A model generated the notes under the pieces. That model did no database searches, was not told the origin of the DNA, and worked only from the letters and a program-made list of their open reading frames with translations. A stretch of DNA of 41,589 nt from the NCBI GenBank assembly GCA_029263455.1, contig JAJCXM010000009.1, positions 1 to 41,589 of the forward strand, read 5' to 3'. Source of the DNA: Holophagae bacterium (GTDB lineage: Bacteria; Acidobacteriota; Holophagae; Acanthopleuribacterales; Acanthopleuribacteraceae). Positions within the stretch are counted from its first letter, which is position 1; every line of letters starts with the position of its first letter. This document shows, piece after piece, positions 15,090 through 23,931 of the stretch. The position numbers and the translations under genes were made by a program.

Positions 15090-15697
15090 AAGGTCAAAAC
15101 CGTCTGCTCGCGGCGCTCCAGATCGTAAACCTGGCAGCCATCATCCCGTTAACGGTTGGGTATTACCATAAGGAAACGCACCCTACGATTGCGATCTATG
15201 ACCCGCATGAAGAATACGTGACGGTGGCGCATAGCAACCGAGATCAGAATATCCAACGGTTGTGGCGTGGGGCATTGCTAGATGCGACCCGCATGGCGAC
15301 CGCCAGCTTCCCTTATGACACCTATGGATTCGGTAGCCGCGACGAAGAGTTGCAGCTGGCGGACGCTACCTACCAGGAACGCTTTTCGAGCGTCGCTCAA
15401 GTTCCCGTTAAGAAGCTTCGATCCATGAGCACACAAAAGCACGCGAATCCCTATTGGGTGCCGCATCTCTATTACAACGGTCCAGCCGAAGTGGCGGTAC
15501 GCGTAAAGACACGCGAAGGGACGGTGCATTTAGAAGGTTTGTTCACTCAAACCTACCGCGTGGGTACGGAGCTCTTCTCGGTGGGTTGGTCGGTCGAAGC
15601 CACAGCCGTGGTCGCCGATCACACCGAATTGAACCCCTGGGGGTTGCAGTTCAAAAACTACACCGTCCGCATTCTCAAGAATGACAAGGGGCTGTGA
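15086..15697 (+). CDS. VirB8/TraE-like inner-membrane T4SS protein
   Basis: A 203-residue protein with a short cytoplasmic N-terminus, one transmembrane segment (residues about 7-25, LAALQIVNLAAIIPLTVGY) and a periplasmic domain of about 170 residues. The domain has alternating strands (VAVRVKTREGTVHLEGLFT), which fits the NTF2-like fold of VirB8/TraE. I chose ATG 15086 because it overlaps the upstream stop; an in-frame TTG lies 6 bases earlier. VirB8 proteins link the inner-membrane ATPases with the core channel. Support is topology, size and position before VirB9/VirB10-like genes. Confidence 0.58.
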   Translation: MKGQNRLLAALQIVNLAAIIPLTVGYYHKETHPTIAIYDPHEEYVTVAHSNRDQNIQRLWRGALLDATRMATASFPYDTYGFGSRDEELQLADATYQERFSSVAQVPVKKLRSMSTQKHANPYWVPHLYYNGPAEVAVRVKTREGTVHLEGLFTQTYRVGTELFSVGWSVEATAVVADHTELNPWGLQFKNYTVRILKNDKGL

Positions 15698-15698
15698 G

Positions 15699-16037
15699 AT
15701 GTTGTGGTTTGCTTTTCAATTTTGGGGCCCGAAAGAATGGCTATTCCCCGACATCTCCACCTCTATTTTGGGTGTTGGTTTGGGTTGTATGTTAGCGATT
15801 CTGAGCATCGATTGGTGGCGTGATCGTCCCGCTTCCCTACGCGTACTGTCTATCCAAGCATTCGCCTGGTCCCTTTCTTGGATGGTCTGGATCAGTGGCG
15901 ATCTGGCAGCCTTTGTTTGGCCGACTGTGACTCCCCAATTCCAAATGGTCGCCACCATCTTAGGTGTCGCATCCGCGGTGCACTTCTTTTACGCCGTGAC
16001 CGACGAAGCGGCAGGAAGTTATGAGGCCATGATATGA
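15699..16037 (+). CDS. Polytopic small membrane protein of the transfer operon
   Basis: A 112-residue protein, Trp-rich, with about three transmembrane segments (residues about 17-33, 45-70 and 76-95). ATG 15699 follows the previous stop by one base. The stop overlaps the next ATG. Not recognised; a membrane accessory factor of the T4SS by context. It shares the VWISGD / IWISGV type of sequence with the following gene (16034), so the two may be distant paralogues. Confidence 0.65.
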   Translation: MLWFAFQFWGPKEWLFPDISTSILGVGLGCMLAILSIDWWRDRPASLRVLSIQAFAWSLSWMVWISGDLAAFVWPTVTPQFQMVATILGVASAVHFFYAVTDEAAGSYEAMI

Positions 16038-16312
16038 CTCACTTACCCACGTTAACCGTTGCGCTGAGTCTTACGTGCTTTGTGACCGCCATTTTCGGTC
16101 ATGAACAGACCCGCAAGCCGCTCTTTATCAAACATCTGACCTGGTCAGCAAGTGGGGTTCTGGCCATGTTGATGATCTGGATCTCAGGTGTTGAGCAACC
16201 GCTGTGGATCCAGTCCTCGATGCTGATTCTGGTGATAGCGGGTGTGGGTTGGTTTCTTTCTGATCTGAAAGCAAATAAACGAATAAGAAGCAATGAGGAG
16301 TGGCAATCATGA
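16034..16312 (+). CDS. Polytopic small membrane protein of the transfer operon
   Basis: A 92-residue protein with three hydrophobic segments (about 6-22, 33-50 and 57-75) and a basic-acidic tail. It overlaps both neighbours by ATGA. The central MLMIWISGVEQP resembles SWMVWISGDLAA of the preceding gene, suggesting an old duplication. Function unknown; context implies the conjugation apparatus. Confidence 0.65.
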   Translation: MTHLPTLTVALSLTCFVTAIFGHEQTRKPLFIKHLTWSASGVLAMLMIWISGVEQPLWIQSSMLILVIAGVGWFLSDLKANKRIRSNEEWQS

Positions 16313-17145
16313 TGATTCTATTATTGGCCTTTTTGGCCTCGAACCCAGAAGGGGAACGTATTTGGACCAAACCTGCAGAAGAGGCGTACGACGTGGTGAC
16401 GTTTCATGTCCGTGAAGATCAAAAGGGCATCATTATCCCGATCTATAACCGAGTGGGCTGTGCCATCACGCTCAGTCATCCCTTCTCCGATGTGTGGTGT
16501 TCCAATGAACAAGCTTATGTCTTTGAGCAATGGGGTGACCGCACCTTAGTGCTCAAGAACCGAGCCGAAACGGAACATCCCGCTAACCTCTTCTTTTTTG
16601 TTGAAGGCGAAGTCGTTGAGATCTTGATTACACAAACGGATATGGCCCACGGCAAACGCCGTGTGGTGATTGAATTGCTCGGGTTCCCCCTACCCGAAGC
16701 GAAGCGCTCGGGCCCGAGCGCCCTCCTCTCGCCCACGGCCCGAGCGCCATTTACATCTACGGTGGTGGTGGACCCGCCAACGCTTGATGAAAGCGATCTG
16801 TGGCTTAAGCCCTTACGGGATGAAGCCTATACGGCTAAATCCAAAGTCGCCGACGTGTTGTATGGAGAAGGTCAGGGAGACGAGCATTCTTGGGTCTACC
16901 TCAATCCCGATGATTCGACGGCCGCCATCGAAAAAGCGGAAGTGATTCGCGGTAAGAAGAAACGGATGGGCAAGGGTTGGATTCTGGAATATCCGATCCC
17001 TGCGCAAGAAATCGTTCGCGATGGTACCCGTATGTTGTTGTTCCGCCGTTTTGCGCTTGATGCTGGTGAAGACATCTATCTACGCATCTTGCAGACCGGT
17101 GCCCGAAATGCGACCTATACCAAACTTTCCAAGTTGAACTGGTGA
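16309..17145 (+). CDS. VirB9/TraK-like periplasmic T4SS core protein
   Basis: A 278-residue protein with a short signal peptide (MMILLLAFLASNPEG). The N-terminal beta-domain is about residues 20-115; a Pro/Ser/Ala-rich linker is at about 125-150; a C-terminal beta-domain ends in a VLDAGEDIYLR-type segment. This two-domain beta layout immediately before a VirB10-like gene is the usual position of VirB9/TraK, the outer-membrane core-complex subunit. GAGGAG lies 8 bases before ATG 16309, which overlaps the upstream stop, so I use this start rather than the ATG at 16300. No strict motif is available. Confidence 0.55.
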   Translation: MMILLLAFLASNPEGERIWTKPAEEAYDVVTFHVREDQKGIIIPIYNRVGCAITLSHPFSDVWCSNEQAYVFEQWGDRTLVLKNRAETEHPANLFFFVEGEVVEILITQTDMAHGKRRVVIELLGFPLPEAKRSGPSALLSPTARAPFTSTVVVDPPTLDESDLWLKPLRDEAYTAKSKVADVLYGEGQGDEHSWVYLNPDDSTAAIEKAEVIRGKKKRMGKGWILEYPIPAQEIVRDGTRMLLFRRFALDAGEDIYLRILQTGARNATYTKLSKLNW

Positions 17146-17148
17146 TTT

Positions 17149-18477
17149 ATGGCTAATACGAAGGAACAGTGGGCGGCCAAATTCGAGGCGTGGGACAAGG
17201 TGTTCCAGGCCAAGAAATGGACGATCTTCGGCGTGTTGCTGATCGCGGTCGTGGTTCTTGGATCCGTGAGCTACCTTTTCCAAGGCACGGATTCTGATCC
17301 AAAAGTCCGTGTTCAAGAAGCGCCAACGCCGGAAAACGAAACCCGCTTGATGAGCGGTGATGCCCGTCAAGCGGATCCACCCCTGCACTTAGAAGAAAAG
17401 GTGGAAGGTCTGACGCCTGAACTGAAAGCCCGCATACACAGTATGTATGTGGCACAGAATTATAGGATACAAGAGATTGCACGCACGTTGGGGTTAGACC
17501 AGTCATTGGTGCAAACCTACTTAACGGAGCAAGGTCTACTAAAAGAGGATGTCGGTTTAGAACGCCAAGCCCAGAAACAACGCGATCAGGCGCTCAAAGA
17601 CGCCAAGTCGTTGTATGACTGGCAACCAGGTCGTGAACTGATTGTCACGCCTCATGATCCTAAGGAGCTGGACGGGATCTCCCCCGAACGTCAGCGCATG
17701 GCTTCGACGCTACGGAACAAAAAGTACGGGCCGCCAGAAGAAAGCACTTATGAACCAGAACGGCTCATCGAACCCCTGACAGGTGGATCCTTTGTGGCCC
17801 ACATCGAACCATCGGCCTCATTGAATCAAGGCGTGATTGTGCCAGGTACCTTTTTTGAGGCACGGTTGGAAGGTCGCGTGATCGCAAGCTTCTTTTCGCC
17901 CATCGTCTTTGCGAGGGTGTTTGACCAAGATGGCCAGTACATTGGGCGGGCGATAGGTAAAGCCCAGCTGAAACGCCATCTGAAGCATCGCGCGTTCATG
18001 ACGTTTTCAGAGATCTACCGCCCCGATGGCGAGGTATTGCAAGGGGCCATGATTGGGATGGATCGCGATTTAGCCGAAGGCATTTATGGCAAAGCCGATC
18101 GCAAGACGGTAGGCACCTTAGCCTTAGTCGCTGTGGAAGCGATGCTGGCGGCATTTGCGATTGACAGTGGTGGAGATGGTGGCATCTGGGATGTCTTTCG
18201 CGTCAATCTCGGCCAGAACCTGATTCAGGACGCTCGTCAACGATTGGGCGATGTGGATTTGAGCCGGACCGTTGAACTCGAACGAGACCAGAGTTTCATC
18301 ATCGCGGTCACGTCTGTCGGTCGTACCAAAACCCACGAAGCACATCCTCTATCGAGCGCTCAAGCATTAAGAGAAGCCCGAGAAGTCGCACTAAAGACAA
18401 TTCCCAAGGGGCAGGGCGAGATGACAGCCAATATGCAATACGCCCTCTCGGAGCTAGAGAAAGCGATGGCCAAGTGA
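17149..18477 (+). CDS. VirB10/TraB-like T4SS scaffold with an internal HTH-like segment
   Basis: A 442-residue protein spanning the periplasm: cytoplasmic N-terminus, one transmembrane segment (about 24-44), a linker, and the C-terminal TraB/VirB10 beta-barrel domain (about 215-420). The domain shows LIEPLTGGSFVAHIEP, GVIVPGTFFEARLEGRV (the family's GTxxxxxLxxxI box) and FARVFDQDGQYIGRAIGKA. VirB10 proteins transmit ATPase energy to open the outer-membrane pore. Unusually, residues 88-131 read like a resolvase-type helix-turn-helix (LTPELKARIHSMY... IQEIARTLGLDQSLVQTYL), placed on the periplasmic side of the membrane helix. The family call is good; the HTH resemblance is by eye. Confidence 0.8.
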   Translation: MANTKEQWAAKFEAWDKVFQAKKWTIFGVLLIAVVVLGSVSYLFQGTDSDPKVRVQEAPTPENETRLMSGDARQADPPLHLEEKVEGLTPELKARIHSMYVAQNYRIQEIARTLGLDQSLVQTYLTEQGLLKEDVGLERQAQKQRDQALKDAKSLYDWQPGRELIVTPHDPKELDGISPERQRMASTLRNKKYGPPEESTYEPERLIEPLTGGSFVAHIEPSASLNQGVIVPGTFFEARLEGRVIASFFSPIVFARVFDQDGQYIGRAIGKAQLKRHLKHRAFMTFSEIYRPDGEVLQGAMIGMDRDLAEGIYGKADRKTVGTLALVAVEAMLAAFAIDSGGDGGIWDVFRVNLGQNLIQDARQRLGDVDLSRTVELERDQSFIIAVTSVGRTKTHEAHPLSSAQALREAREVALKTIPKGQGEMTANMQYALSELEKAMAK

Positions 18478-19907
18478 TGTTGCTCTGTGTGTTGGCGACG
18501 TTGATCGCTCAGGATATCTGCTCCATGCAGCCGTTCATCAAGCCGGACACCTATGGCCCGTGGCCGGCCCAGGTCATCTTGATCTATCGCACGGCGCACT
18601 ATAAGGGCCCTGAGCCAGAGGATCGTTCATCAGCTCGTCTGGCTGACGGTTTCAAAATCGTCAATGTAGGGATGGATTTCGAATGGAACGTTCACGTTAC
18701 GAGCGACACGGTCAAACACAACATCAAAATCATCCGCAACCGTTTGGAACAGATCGAATTCCCGCCGCTGTCTGGCAATTACATCTCCGTGCTCATGCCA
18801 GACGACCTCTACAGTTTTAGTTTCGACACCAAGGACCAGAACATCGAGCTACGGGAAGTCGAGAATTGGGACACGGAGCTGCCGACCAACACCCACTACC
18901 CAGCCGGAGCAGGGGAGGAGTTCGGCACGATCGTCGTCTATTGGGAAAACGAGATCATGGCTGGGATTATGGAAGAGGAGGGTGTTTCTCGATACACCGT
19001 GGCTGATTTCGGCTATCAGGACTGCGGGGAAACCATGTGGGGCCCCTTCTACAAATATATGATGCACAAATTTCCAGCTCGCCTGGTGGCCGAAGACGGC
19101 CTGGTGTTAGAGAACTGGGAATGGCCCGAATATGATGGCGACTCTAAGCAAGACAATCTGGAGTTGTCCCAGGACCCAGAGTTGTTTGAAGAGTTGAACC
19201 CGGCCTTTCAAGAGAATGCGGCGACCTGGGAACCCGATTTCTTAGATGAAGCATTGGTGGATAAAGAGCAACAACGCCACGCCAATCGCACGGCGATTTC
19301 CGATAGTGAAGCGGCCTGGAACGATTTACGGCGCCGGGCCTTACGCGGGGACGTTGAAGCATCGTCTTACTGGGACCTCATCAATTACTTTCCAGCTCCA
19401 GCCAGTGAAGAATTCTCTCGCAAGAGTGAGGGTTTTAATCCGGACTATCTGGCCACCGAATCGAGACCCGACGGCATTCCGAATTGGGTCTATCAGTTGG
19501 GCTACGACGAGAAGATCATCGCGGCGCCAGACCAAGAATTTACGCATTCCATCCTGATCTCACAAGCCGTGATTTGGCGGCGACCTTGGCATGTGAATGC
19601 TTACGCGATGTTGCACGATTGGATCACATCCGTGATCAATGAAAAGACCAAACCCAAAATCGATCAAGCAACGGGTGAGATCACGATGCACAAACCCGAT
19701 CGCATTGCCGACATGCGAGCCGAACAACGAAAACGCACCAATGAAGTCACGGGCTCCAACGTGCAGTTGGATAGCCGCGATCACGACGAAGGCATCTGGT
19801 GGTCGTATCAACGGTGCCGTGATCGGTCTTGGGCTTTGGCAACCCGGTTAGCCTGGCACGACCTGTCGGTCGATCCCATGACCTATGACTGCGAAACGGG
19901 ACGATGA
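18474..19907 (+). CDS. Unknown secreted protein of the transfer operon
   Basis: A 477-residue protein with a short signal peptide (LLCVLATLIAQDICS) followed by a Trp-, Tyr- and Glu-rich region and few Cys residues. GTG 18474 overlaps the upstream stop; an ATG follows directly. It sits between the VirB10-like gene and small cytoplasmic genes, so it is likely a periplasmic or outer-membrane component of mating-pair formation, in the place where F-type systems have TraU/TraW/TraN-like proteins. I could not recognise any of those signatures. Confidence 0.68.
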   Translation: MMLLCVLATLIAQDICSMQPFIKPDTYGPWPAQVILIYRTAHYKGPEPEDRSSARLADGFKIVNVGMDFEWNVHVTSDTVKHNIKIIRNRLEQIEFPPLSGNYISVLMPDDLYSFSFDTKDQNIELREVENWDTELPTNTHYPAGAGEEFGTIVVYWENEIMAGIMEEEGVSRYTVADFGYQDCGETMWGPFYKYMMHKFPARLVAEDGLVLENWEWPEYDGDSKQDNLELSQDPELFEELNPAFQENAATWEPDFLDEALVDKEQQRHANRTAISDSEAAWNDLRRRALRGDVEASSYWDLINYFPAPASEEFSRKSEGFNPDYLATESRPDGIPNWVYQLGYDEKIIAAPDQEFTHSILISQAVIWRRPWHVNAYAMLHDWITSVINEKTKPKIDQATGEITMHKPDRIADMRAEQRKRTNEVTGSNVQLDSRDHDEGIWWSYQRCRDRSWALATRLAWHDLSVDPMTYDCETGR

Positions 19908-20089
19908 ACATGCACAAACGCACTTTCAAACGCCATGTAACAGAGCTCTTCAATGGGTACCAAATGCCTATGCCCAAACGGCTGCAACGTCTCAATCGTG
20001 ACGAAACGATCGATGTACTCGATAAGGCTCTGGAAGACTTACGTTTCGAGTTCGAAGCGCAATTGAACCGAAAGGAATCACATGTTTAA
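19904..20089 (+). CDS. Small basic-helical protein, unknown
   Basis: A 61-residue soluble protein. The N-terminus is basic (HKRTFKRHVTELF) and the rest helical (DETIDVLDKALEDLRFEFEAQL). It overlaps the upstream gene by ATGA and the next gene by 8 bases, which supports it as real. Not recognised. Confidence 0.6.
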   Translation: MNMHKRTFKRHVTELFNGYQMPMPKRLQRLNRDETIDVLDKALEDLRFEFEAQLNRKESHV

Positions 20090-20309
20090 TCGAATTCAAC
20101 TCAAACACTTAAATGACCTTAGTGAGCTGACGGATGTCACCGTCATCCTGACTGAGAAAAACTATATCCCTTATACCGAAGGGATCTTTATCCCGCTGAA
20201 TCACCCTCAATTTGAGGCCCTTATGGGCACCTTAACCCGCCGATTGCAGCAATTGCAGTCTCAACCCCAAACGAAGACGACGCCGTTGAGGTCGGCGTCG
20301 CCTTCATAA
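20082..20309 (+). CDS. Small soluble protein, unknown
   Basis: A 75-residue protein, overlapping the previous gene by 8 bases. It has a mixed alpha/beta look (LSELTDVTVILTEKNYIPY) and a low-complexity Gln/Thr/Ser tail. The tail is encoded over an 8-bp hairpin (CGACGCCG at 20278-20285 with its complement at 20293-20300), which may dampen transcription before the next gene. Not recognised. Confidence 0.58.
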   Translation: MFNRIQLKHLNDLSELTDVTVILTEKNYIPYTEGIFIPLNHPQFEALMGTLTRRLQQLQSQPQTKTTPLRSASPS

Positions 20310-20363
20310 CGCGCGAACACAAAAAAAAGCGCTCAAACGCATCTCCCTGTTGGAGGAGGATTT

Positions 20364-20807
20364 ATGTTTACCACAGTTAGTCTCATATTTCAGTTTTCTT
20401 TTCTTTCGTACTTCCCTCCGGAAGACAACGTTCTGGCCAATTTCCTATGGGGCCTCGCGAACTATGGCCTTTATGCCGTAGGTGGTCTGGTGGGTGTCTT
20501 TGGCCTAGCCAAGTTCTTCTGGGGCTTTGTTTCAGCTGACCCCCGCAAGATCGGTATGGGTGCCATCGCTATGGTGGGCGGCATCGGATTCATCGGTGCC
20601 AAATCCATCGCCAAATGGGCCTTCGAAAAATGGTGGGATGACCAAGTCGAGGATGAAGTCTATTGGGGTGATGAATCCGTCAAACGCATGGATTTGAAAC
20701 CACATATGCGACGCATCCTTATGGATGGCATACCTGAGGATGGGGTGATCGCCATTGAACCCGATGATGACTGCATCCCAGACCTAACCGTAACCCACGT
20801 CGCCTGA
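20364..20807 (+). CDS. Two-helix membrane protein, candidate VirB2-like pilin
   Basis: A 147-residue protein with an N-terminal hydrophobic stretch and two further helices separated by a short polar turn (YGLYAVGGLVGVFGLAKFFWG, then SADPRKIGMGAIAMVGGIGFIGAKSIA). This is the helix-turn-helix hairpin expected of VirB2/TrbC pilins, but with an unusually long acidic C-terminal tail (DDQVEDEVYWGDE... DDDC) that pilins usually lack. A strong GGAGGAGG site precedes the ATG, consistent with high expression. It could also be a small membrane accessory subunit. Confidence 0.5.
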   Translation: MFTTVSLIFQFSFLSYFPPEDNVLANFLWGLANYGLYAVGGLVGVFGLAKFFWGFVSADPRKIGMGAIAMVGGIGFIGAKSIAKWAFEKWWDDQVEDEVYWGDESVKRMDLKPHMRRILMDGIPEDGVIAIEPDDDCIPDLTVTHVA

Positions 20808-20827
20808 AATACCAGAAAGGAAGCACC

Positions 20828-21220
20828 ATGGAACACACGATGTTGAAACCCGATGTCCGTATCGCTCAAATGAAGCGGCCGCCTGCCTATTTGGAAATTG
20901 ATGAATTGCCTCGATCCACCAAAGGGGAATCCCTGCCCTTTTTCCTGTTCCAAGCGACGTCGCCTAAGTGTATGGATTGTTTGCGTGAGACACGGAAACA
21001 GCTCACAGACGCCTTGGTGATGGTGCTGAAGGTGCACGGAATCTTCATGTGGATCGAAGATCCGACCCCACGCATTACGAACGCGTCGATCGCTTGGGTT
21101 CCTGCCAAGGTGGGTGGCCATCAAGGGTGGTTTGGTTTCGATTTCGTTCAGTTCGTGGTTTACAAACAGGTGGTGTTGGATGCCCCTCAACTGTCCGGCT
21201 TGCCGAACCGGGACGCTTGA
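20828..21220 (+). CDS. Unknown protein with CMDC motif
   Basis: A 130-residue soluble protein with AAAGGAAG before ATG 20828. It contains a SPKCMDCLRE segment (CxxC, around residues 46-51) that could bind metal or act in redox chemistry, and an amphipathic hydrophobic half (DALVMVLKVHGIFMWIED). The last 41 bases overlap the start of the zinc-ribbon gene in another frame. Not recognised. Confidence 0.6.
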   Translation: MEHTMLKPDVRIAQMKRPPAYLEIDELPRSTKGESLPFFLFQATSPKCMDCLRETRKQLTDALVMVLKVHGIFMWIEDPTPRITNASIAWVPAKVGGHQGWFGFDFVQFVVYKQVVLDAPQLSGLPNRDA

Positions 21221-21557
21221 GCGGCGTCATGGACGTCATGGGTGGTTTTGGGGTTGTTCGCATTTCAGGCAGGGATGCGACTATTCGTTGTCTGATCGGG
21301 ACGGTCAGCCAGTATTCCCACATCTGCCCTTAACGGAAGGGGTCCGAGTGACCCCTCCTGCGTGTCCCGCCTGTGGGTCACACCAATTCATGAAGCATTT
21401 TCGTCGTCGGGACAAAAAGGGTTGGTTCTGGCGATGTCAACACGAGCATCCACCGGCGTACGTTCGCGCGGATGCCCAAGGATTCCTCTATCAATACCAA
21501 GCCTATCGAAGGAAAAAGAGCAAAACCAAGCGCCAGAAAGGAAATGAGGATGTTTAA
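21180..21557 (+). CDS. Double zinc-ribbon protein, topoisomerase-type C4 fingers
   Basis: A 125-residue protein with two tandem zinc ribbons like the C-terminal fingers of type IA topoisomerases. The first starts at residue 4: CPACRTGTLERR... GWFWGCSHFRQGCDYSL. The second (about residues 59-95) is CPACGSHQFMKHF... GWFWRCQHE, whose fourth ligand is less clear. A basic tail (YRRKKSKTKRQKG) would contact nucleic acid. The short form starting at 21180 begins directly before the first finger; longer in-frame starts exist. It overlaps both neighbours. Such fingers bind single-stranded DNA. No topoisomerase catalytic domain is present. Confidence 0.7.
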   Translation: MPLNCPACRTGTLERRHGRHGWFWGCSHFRQGCDYSLSDRDGQPVFPHLPLTEGVRVTPPACPACGSHQFMKHFRRRDKKGWFWRCQHEHPPAYVRADAQGFLYQYQAYRRKKSKTKRQKGNEDV

Positions 21558-22008
21558 GCTACTCAAGATCAATCAAAAACAACGCGCTCAGTATGCGTTG
21601 TTCACGCAGGTGGCCTGTCGTGGCTGTGGGTGCCACACGCCTCGGGTTCGCGTATTGGCCGAAGAAGAAGGCACCCAGAAATTTGTGTTTGTCGAAAAGC
21701 CGGGGATTGGCGTGCTTCATGGGGAGATGTTCGATCTCATGAAAAGCCTACCGTATGTGCAAGAGACCACATCGCATCAGGCGGCCGGGAAAGAGATCCA
21801 CGAGTTCTACCTGGGCAACGTGTGCCAGCAATGCGGGTTGAAGCACACAGAGTTCGACGTATTCGTGCGCTTCCCCGATTTGGTGAACACGGTGTTTGGG
21901 GAGGTCATGCATCTGGATGCGCCGAGCCTCGACTTCTTCGTCGATGAGTTTGACGAATCCTTCTTAACCGATATGGCCGAACCGGGCGTCGCTGCGATGG
22001 CGAGCTAG
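21550..22008 (+). CDS. Four-Cys zinc-ribbon protein, unknown
   Basis: A 152-residue protein with two CxxC pairs far apart, ACRGCGC (around residues 23-28) and VCQQCG (around 97-100), which together would form a zinc ribbon. The rest is hydrophobic/acidic. ATG 21550 is seven bases after AAAGGA and overlaps the previous stop by 8 bases; ATG 21544 is also possible. It is the second consecutive gene with metal-binding Cys pairs, just before the primase gene, so a DNA-processing role is plausible. Not assigned to a family. Confidence 0.65.
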   Translation: MFKLLKINQKQRAQYALFTQVACRGCGCHTPRVRVLAEEEGTQKFVFVEKPGIGVLHGEMFDLMKSLPYVQETTSHQAAGKEIHEFYLGNVCQQCGLKHTEFDVFVRFPDLVNTVFGEVMHLDAPSLDFFVDEFDESFLTDMAEPGVAAMAS

Positions 22009-22017
22009 GCGGCGCAA

Positions 22018-23919
22018 ATGCTACACAGTGAACATCGTACACCTGGTGGGCTTACGAAGACATCCTCAAGACGAAGTCGAGGTTATGGACTCACCGAACA
22101 GGCCATCATTCGGCAGCTGGATGCTATGGGTGCGAATTCCTATGACATTGCTGTCCGGAGTGAACGGACGGGCCAAACCTATATCGAAAACGACTTGACG
22201 GTTGAGCAAGTGCTGGCAAAGGTACCTGAGTTACGCAAGCGTAACGGAGACCTCAACCACATCGATGTTCAGCCCCACGGGCCCTCTAGCCTGACCTTCA
22301 TAGATGATCTGAACGAAGAAAAGCTCGAACGTTTGAAAGCTTGGGGCTGGCAACCAGCGGTGGTTGTTGAAACCTCACCACAAAACTACCAGGCCTGGCT
22401 CAAACATGCCCGTGTTCTGACGGCGGATGAAGCGAAGTTGGCGTCATCGATCATAACCAATCACGCTCAAGGCGATACAGGAGCGGTGGCGGTAACGCAT
22501 ATGGGTAAGCTAGGCGGCTTTACGAACCCCAAACTCAAACATATGAACGAAAAGGGGTATCAACCCTTCGTCCTGGTGCGCGAATGGCCGGGTAAGGCTT
22601 TTGATGATGCGATTGCATTCGGGAAACGTCTCGCATCAAAGGTCGAGGCTTTCAGGGAATTTGATGAAGCCGCAGCGGGGTTGGATGGAGACTACCGTGA
22701 TGCCGGTGACAAGACGATTGATTACTTCCGTCACCAAGCGAAATATTCGGGCGACCATCACCGAGAGGATTATGCCTATGCCCTATATGCGGCAGGTGCG
22801 GGCAGGGACCCCGAAAAAACGATGCAGGAAATATTGGAAAGTCGGGACCTGTCCAAGAAGGGGAATGCAAACAGGCAATGGCGCTACGTGGAGTCCACGG
22901 TCCTAAAAGCGTTTCGAGAACTCAGGGAGCGTCCTACCGCATGTCAATCGTGGACTGATCGTGATCCCTTAGAAGTCCTAAGCGCTCTGACATCAAAAAG
23001 GCAGCAAGCGCGGTGGCAGGAAACCCATCGTTTTCTTCACGCGCTTTCAGACAATACCCTGAGGCTGATGGTTCACAACGGGAATACGTGGATTCAACTG
23101 AAGGAGTTTGACCAAGTCAAGGGGTCCGAATTGGCGATGAAGTGGTCGGGTTCTGTCAGGGATCAAATGACGGACATCAAGGTCCGTGTCCTGAACCCAG
23201 AAATGAGTCTACATCGTCTCGATGCAGGTCAGTGGGAAAGACTACGCGCGATGGAAATCGGCCGTGTGGCGGTGATCAAAGTAGGCAAAATTCATGATGT
23301 GTGGATGAACCACGAGAACCTAAACGCCAATCAGCGTGAAGCTTTAGTTGAGATGCGTACGAGCAAGATCAGTGAGCCGGATTTAGGGCATCTCCCAGGG
23401 CTCACTTATGGCGCGAACTTGAAGGAAACCGCCGAGCTCGTTGAAGCCGATGGCAAAAACGTTGGCTACGACTTCAAGATCCTCAAGGGTCTGTTGACCG
23501 AGGTTTATGAAGGCAAGAAGAAGATCCTTTGGACGGTTGATGAAGCCTATATGCGCGTGTCCCAAGCGGAGATAGATCAGGCGCTGAAAGCCGATCTCAG
23601 GACGCTCGTCGAAGATCGTGGCGTGAAGCTACAAGCGCATCAGGAACGGGGCCAGACGTTTTACGTCGGCCGTGAACGTGATCACGCCATCACGCTCGTG
23701 CAAAACCCTGATAAGAGCTGGTTCTATTCTCGAAACAAAGACAACTACGCCTTGCGTGGGACGGCGATTGATTGGTTTGAGCGAGAGCACAAAGTGCCGT
23801 TCACCATCGCGGTTCGTGAACTGAATCGTTTGTCTGAACCAGCCCTGACAGAAAAAAAAACGGAACTGGCGCATCAACTGGAAGCGGCACTGGCCGCTCC
23901 GACGCTCAGCATGAACTAA
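22018..23919 (+). CDS. RepB-type DNA primase with C-terminal CHC2-like domain
   Basis: A 633-residue protein. Residues about 45-250 match the RepB/MobA primase family (archaeo-eukaryotic primase fold): NHIDVQPHGPSSLTFIDDL, VVVETSPQNYQAWL, and the KLGGFTNPKLKH / PFVLV box. This is followed by a helical segment that includes YAYALYAAGAGRDPEKTM, typical of the family. Such primases start complementary-strand synthesis on transferred single-stranded DNA. No relaxase domain with Tyr/His motifs is visible, so this appears to be a stand-alone primase. Residues about 520-606 form a separate domain (ALKADLRTLVEDRG... LRGTAIDWFE), resembling a CHC2-type finger without the Cys ligands. The same domain ends the next protein. 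Confidence 0.8.
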   Translation: MLHSEHRTPGGLTKTSSRRSRGYGLTEQAIIRQLDAMGANSYDIAVRSERTGQTYIENDLTVEQVLAKVPELRKRNGDLNHIDVQPHGPSSLTFIDDLNEEKLERLKAWGWQPAVVVETSPQNYQAWLKHARVLTADEAKLASSIITNHAQGDTGAVAVTHMGKLGGFTNPKLKHMNEKGYQPFVLVREWPGKAFDDAIAFGKRLASKVEAFREFDEAAAGLDGDYRDAGDKTIDYFRHQAKYSGDHHREDYAYALYAAGAGRDPEKTMQEILESRDLSKKGNANRQWRYVESTVLKAFRELRERPTACQSWTDRDPLEVLSALTSKRQQARWQETHRFLHALSDNTLRLMVHNGNTWIQLKEFDQVKGSELAMKWSGSVRDQMTDIKVRVLNPEMSLHRLDAGQWERLRAMEIGRVAVIKVGKIHDVWMNHENLNANQREALVEMRTSKISEPDLGHLPGLTYGANLKETAELVEADGKNVGYDFKILKGLLTEVYEGKKKILWTVDEAYMRVSQAEIDQALKADLRTLVEDRGVKLQAHQERGQTFYVGRERDHAITLVQNPDKSWFYSRNKDNYALRGTAIDWFEREHKVPFTIAVRELNRLSEPALTEKKTELAHQLEAALAAPTLSMN

Positions 23920-23931
23920 AAGGAGTCAAAC

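Noticed and set aside
22018-23919. Relaxase (MobA/TraI) call for the 633-residue protein
   Set aside because: Only the RepB-type primase part of MobA-like proteins is recognisable; no catalytic Tyr or HxH relaxase motifs are visible at the N-terminus.
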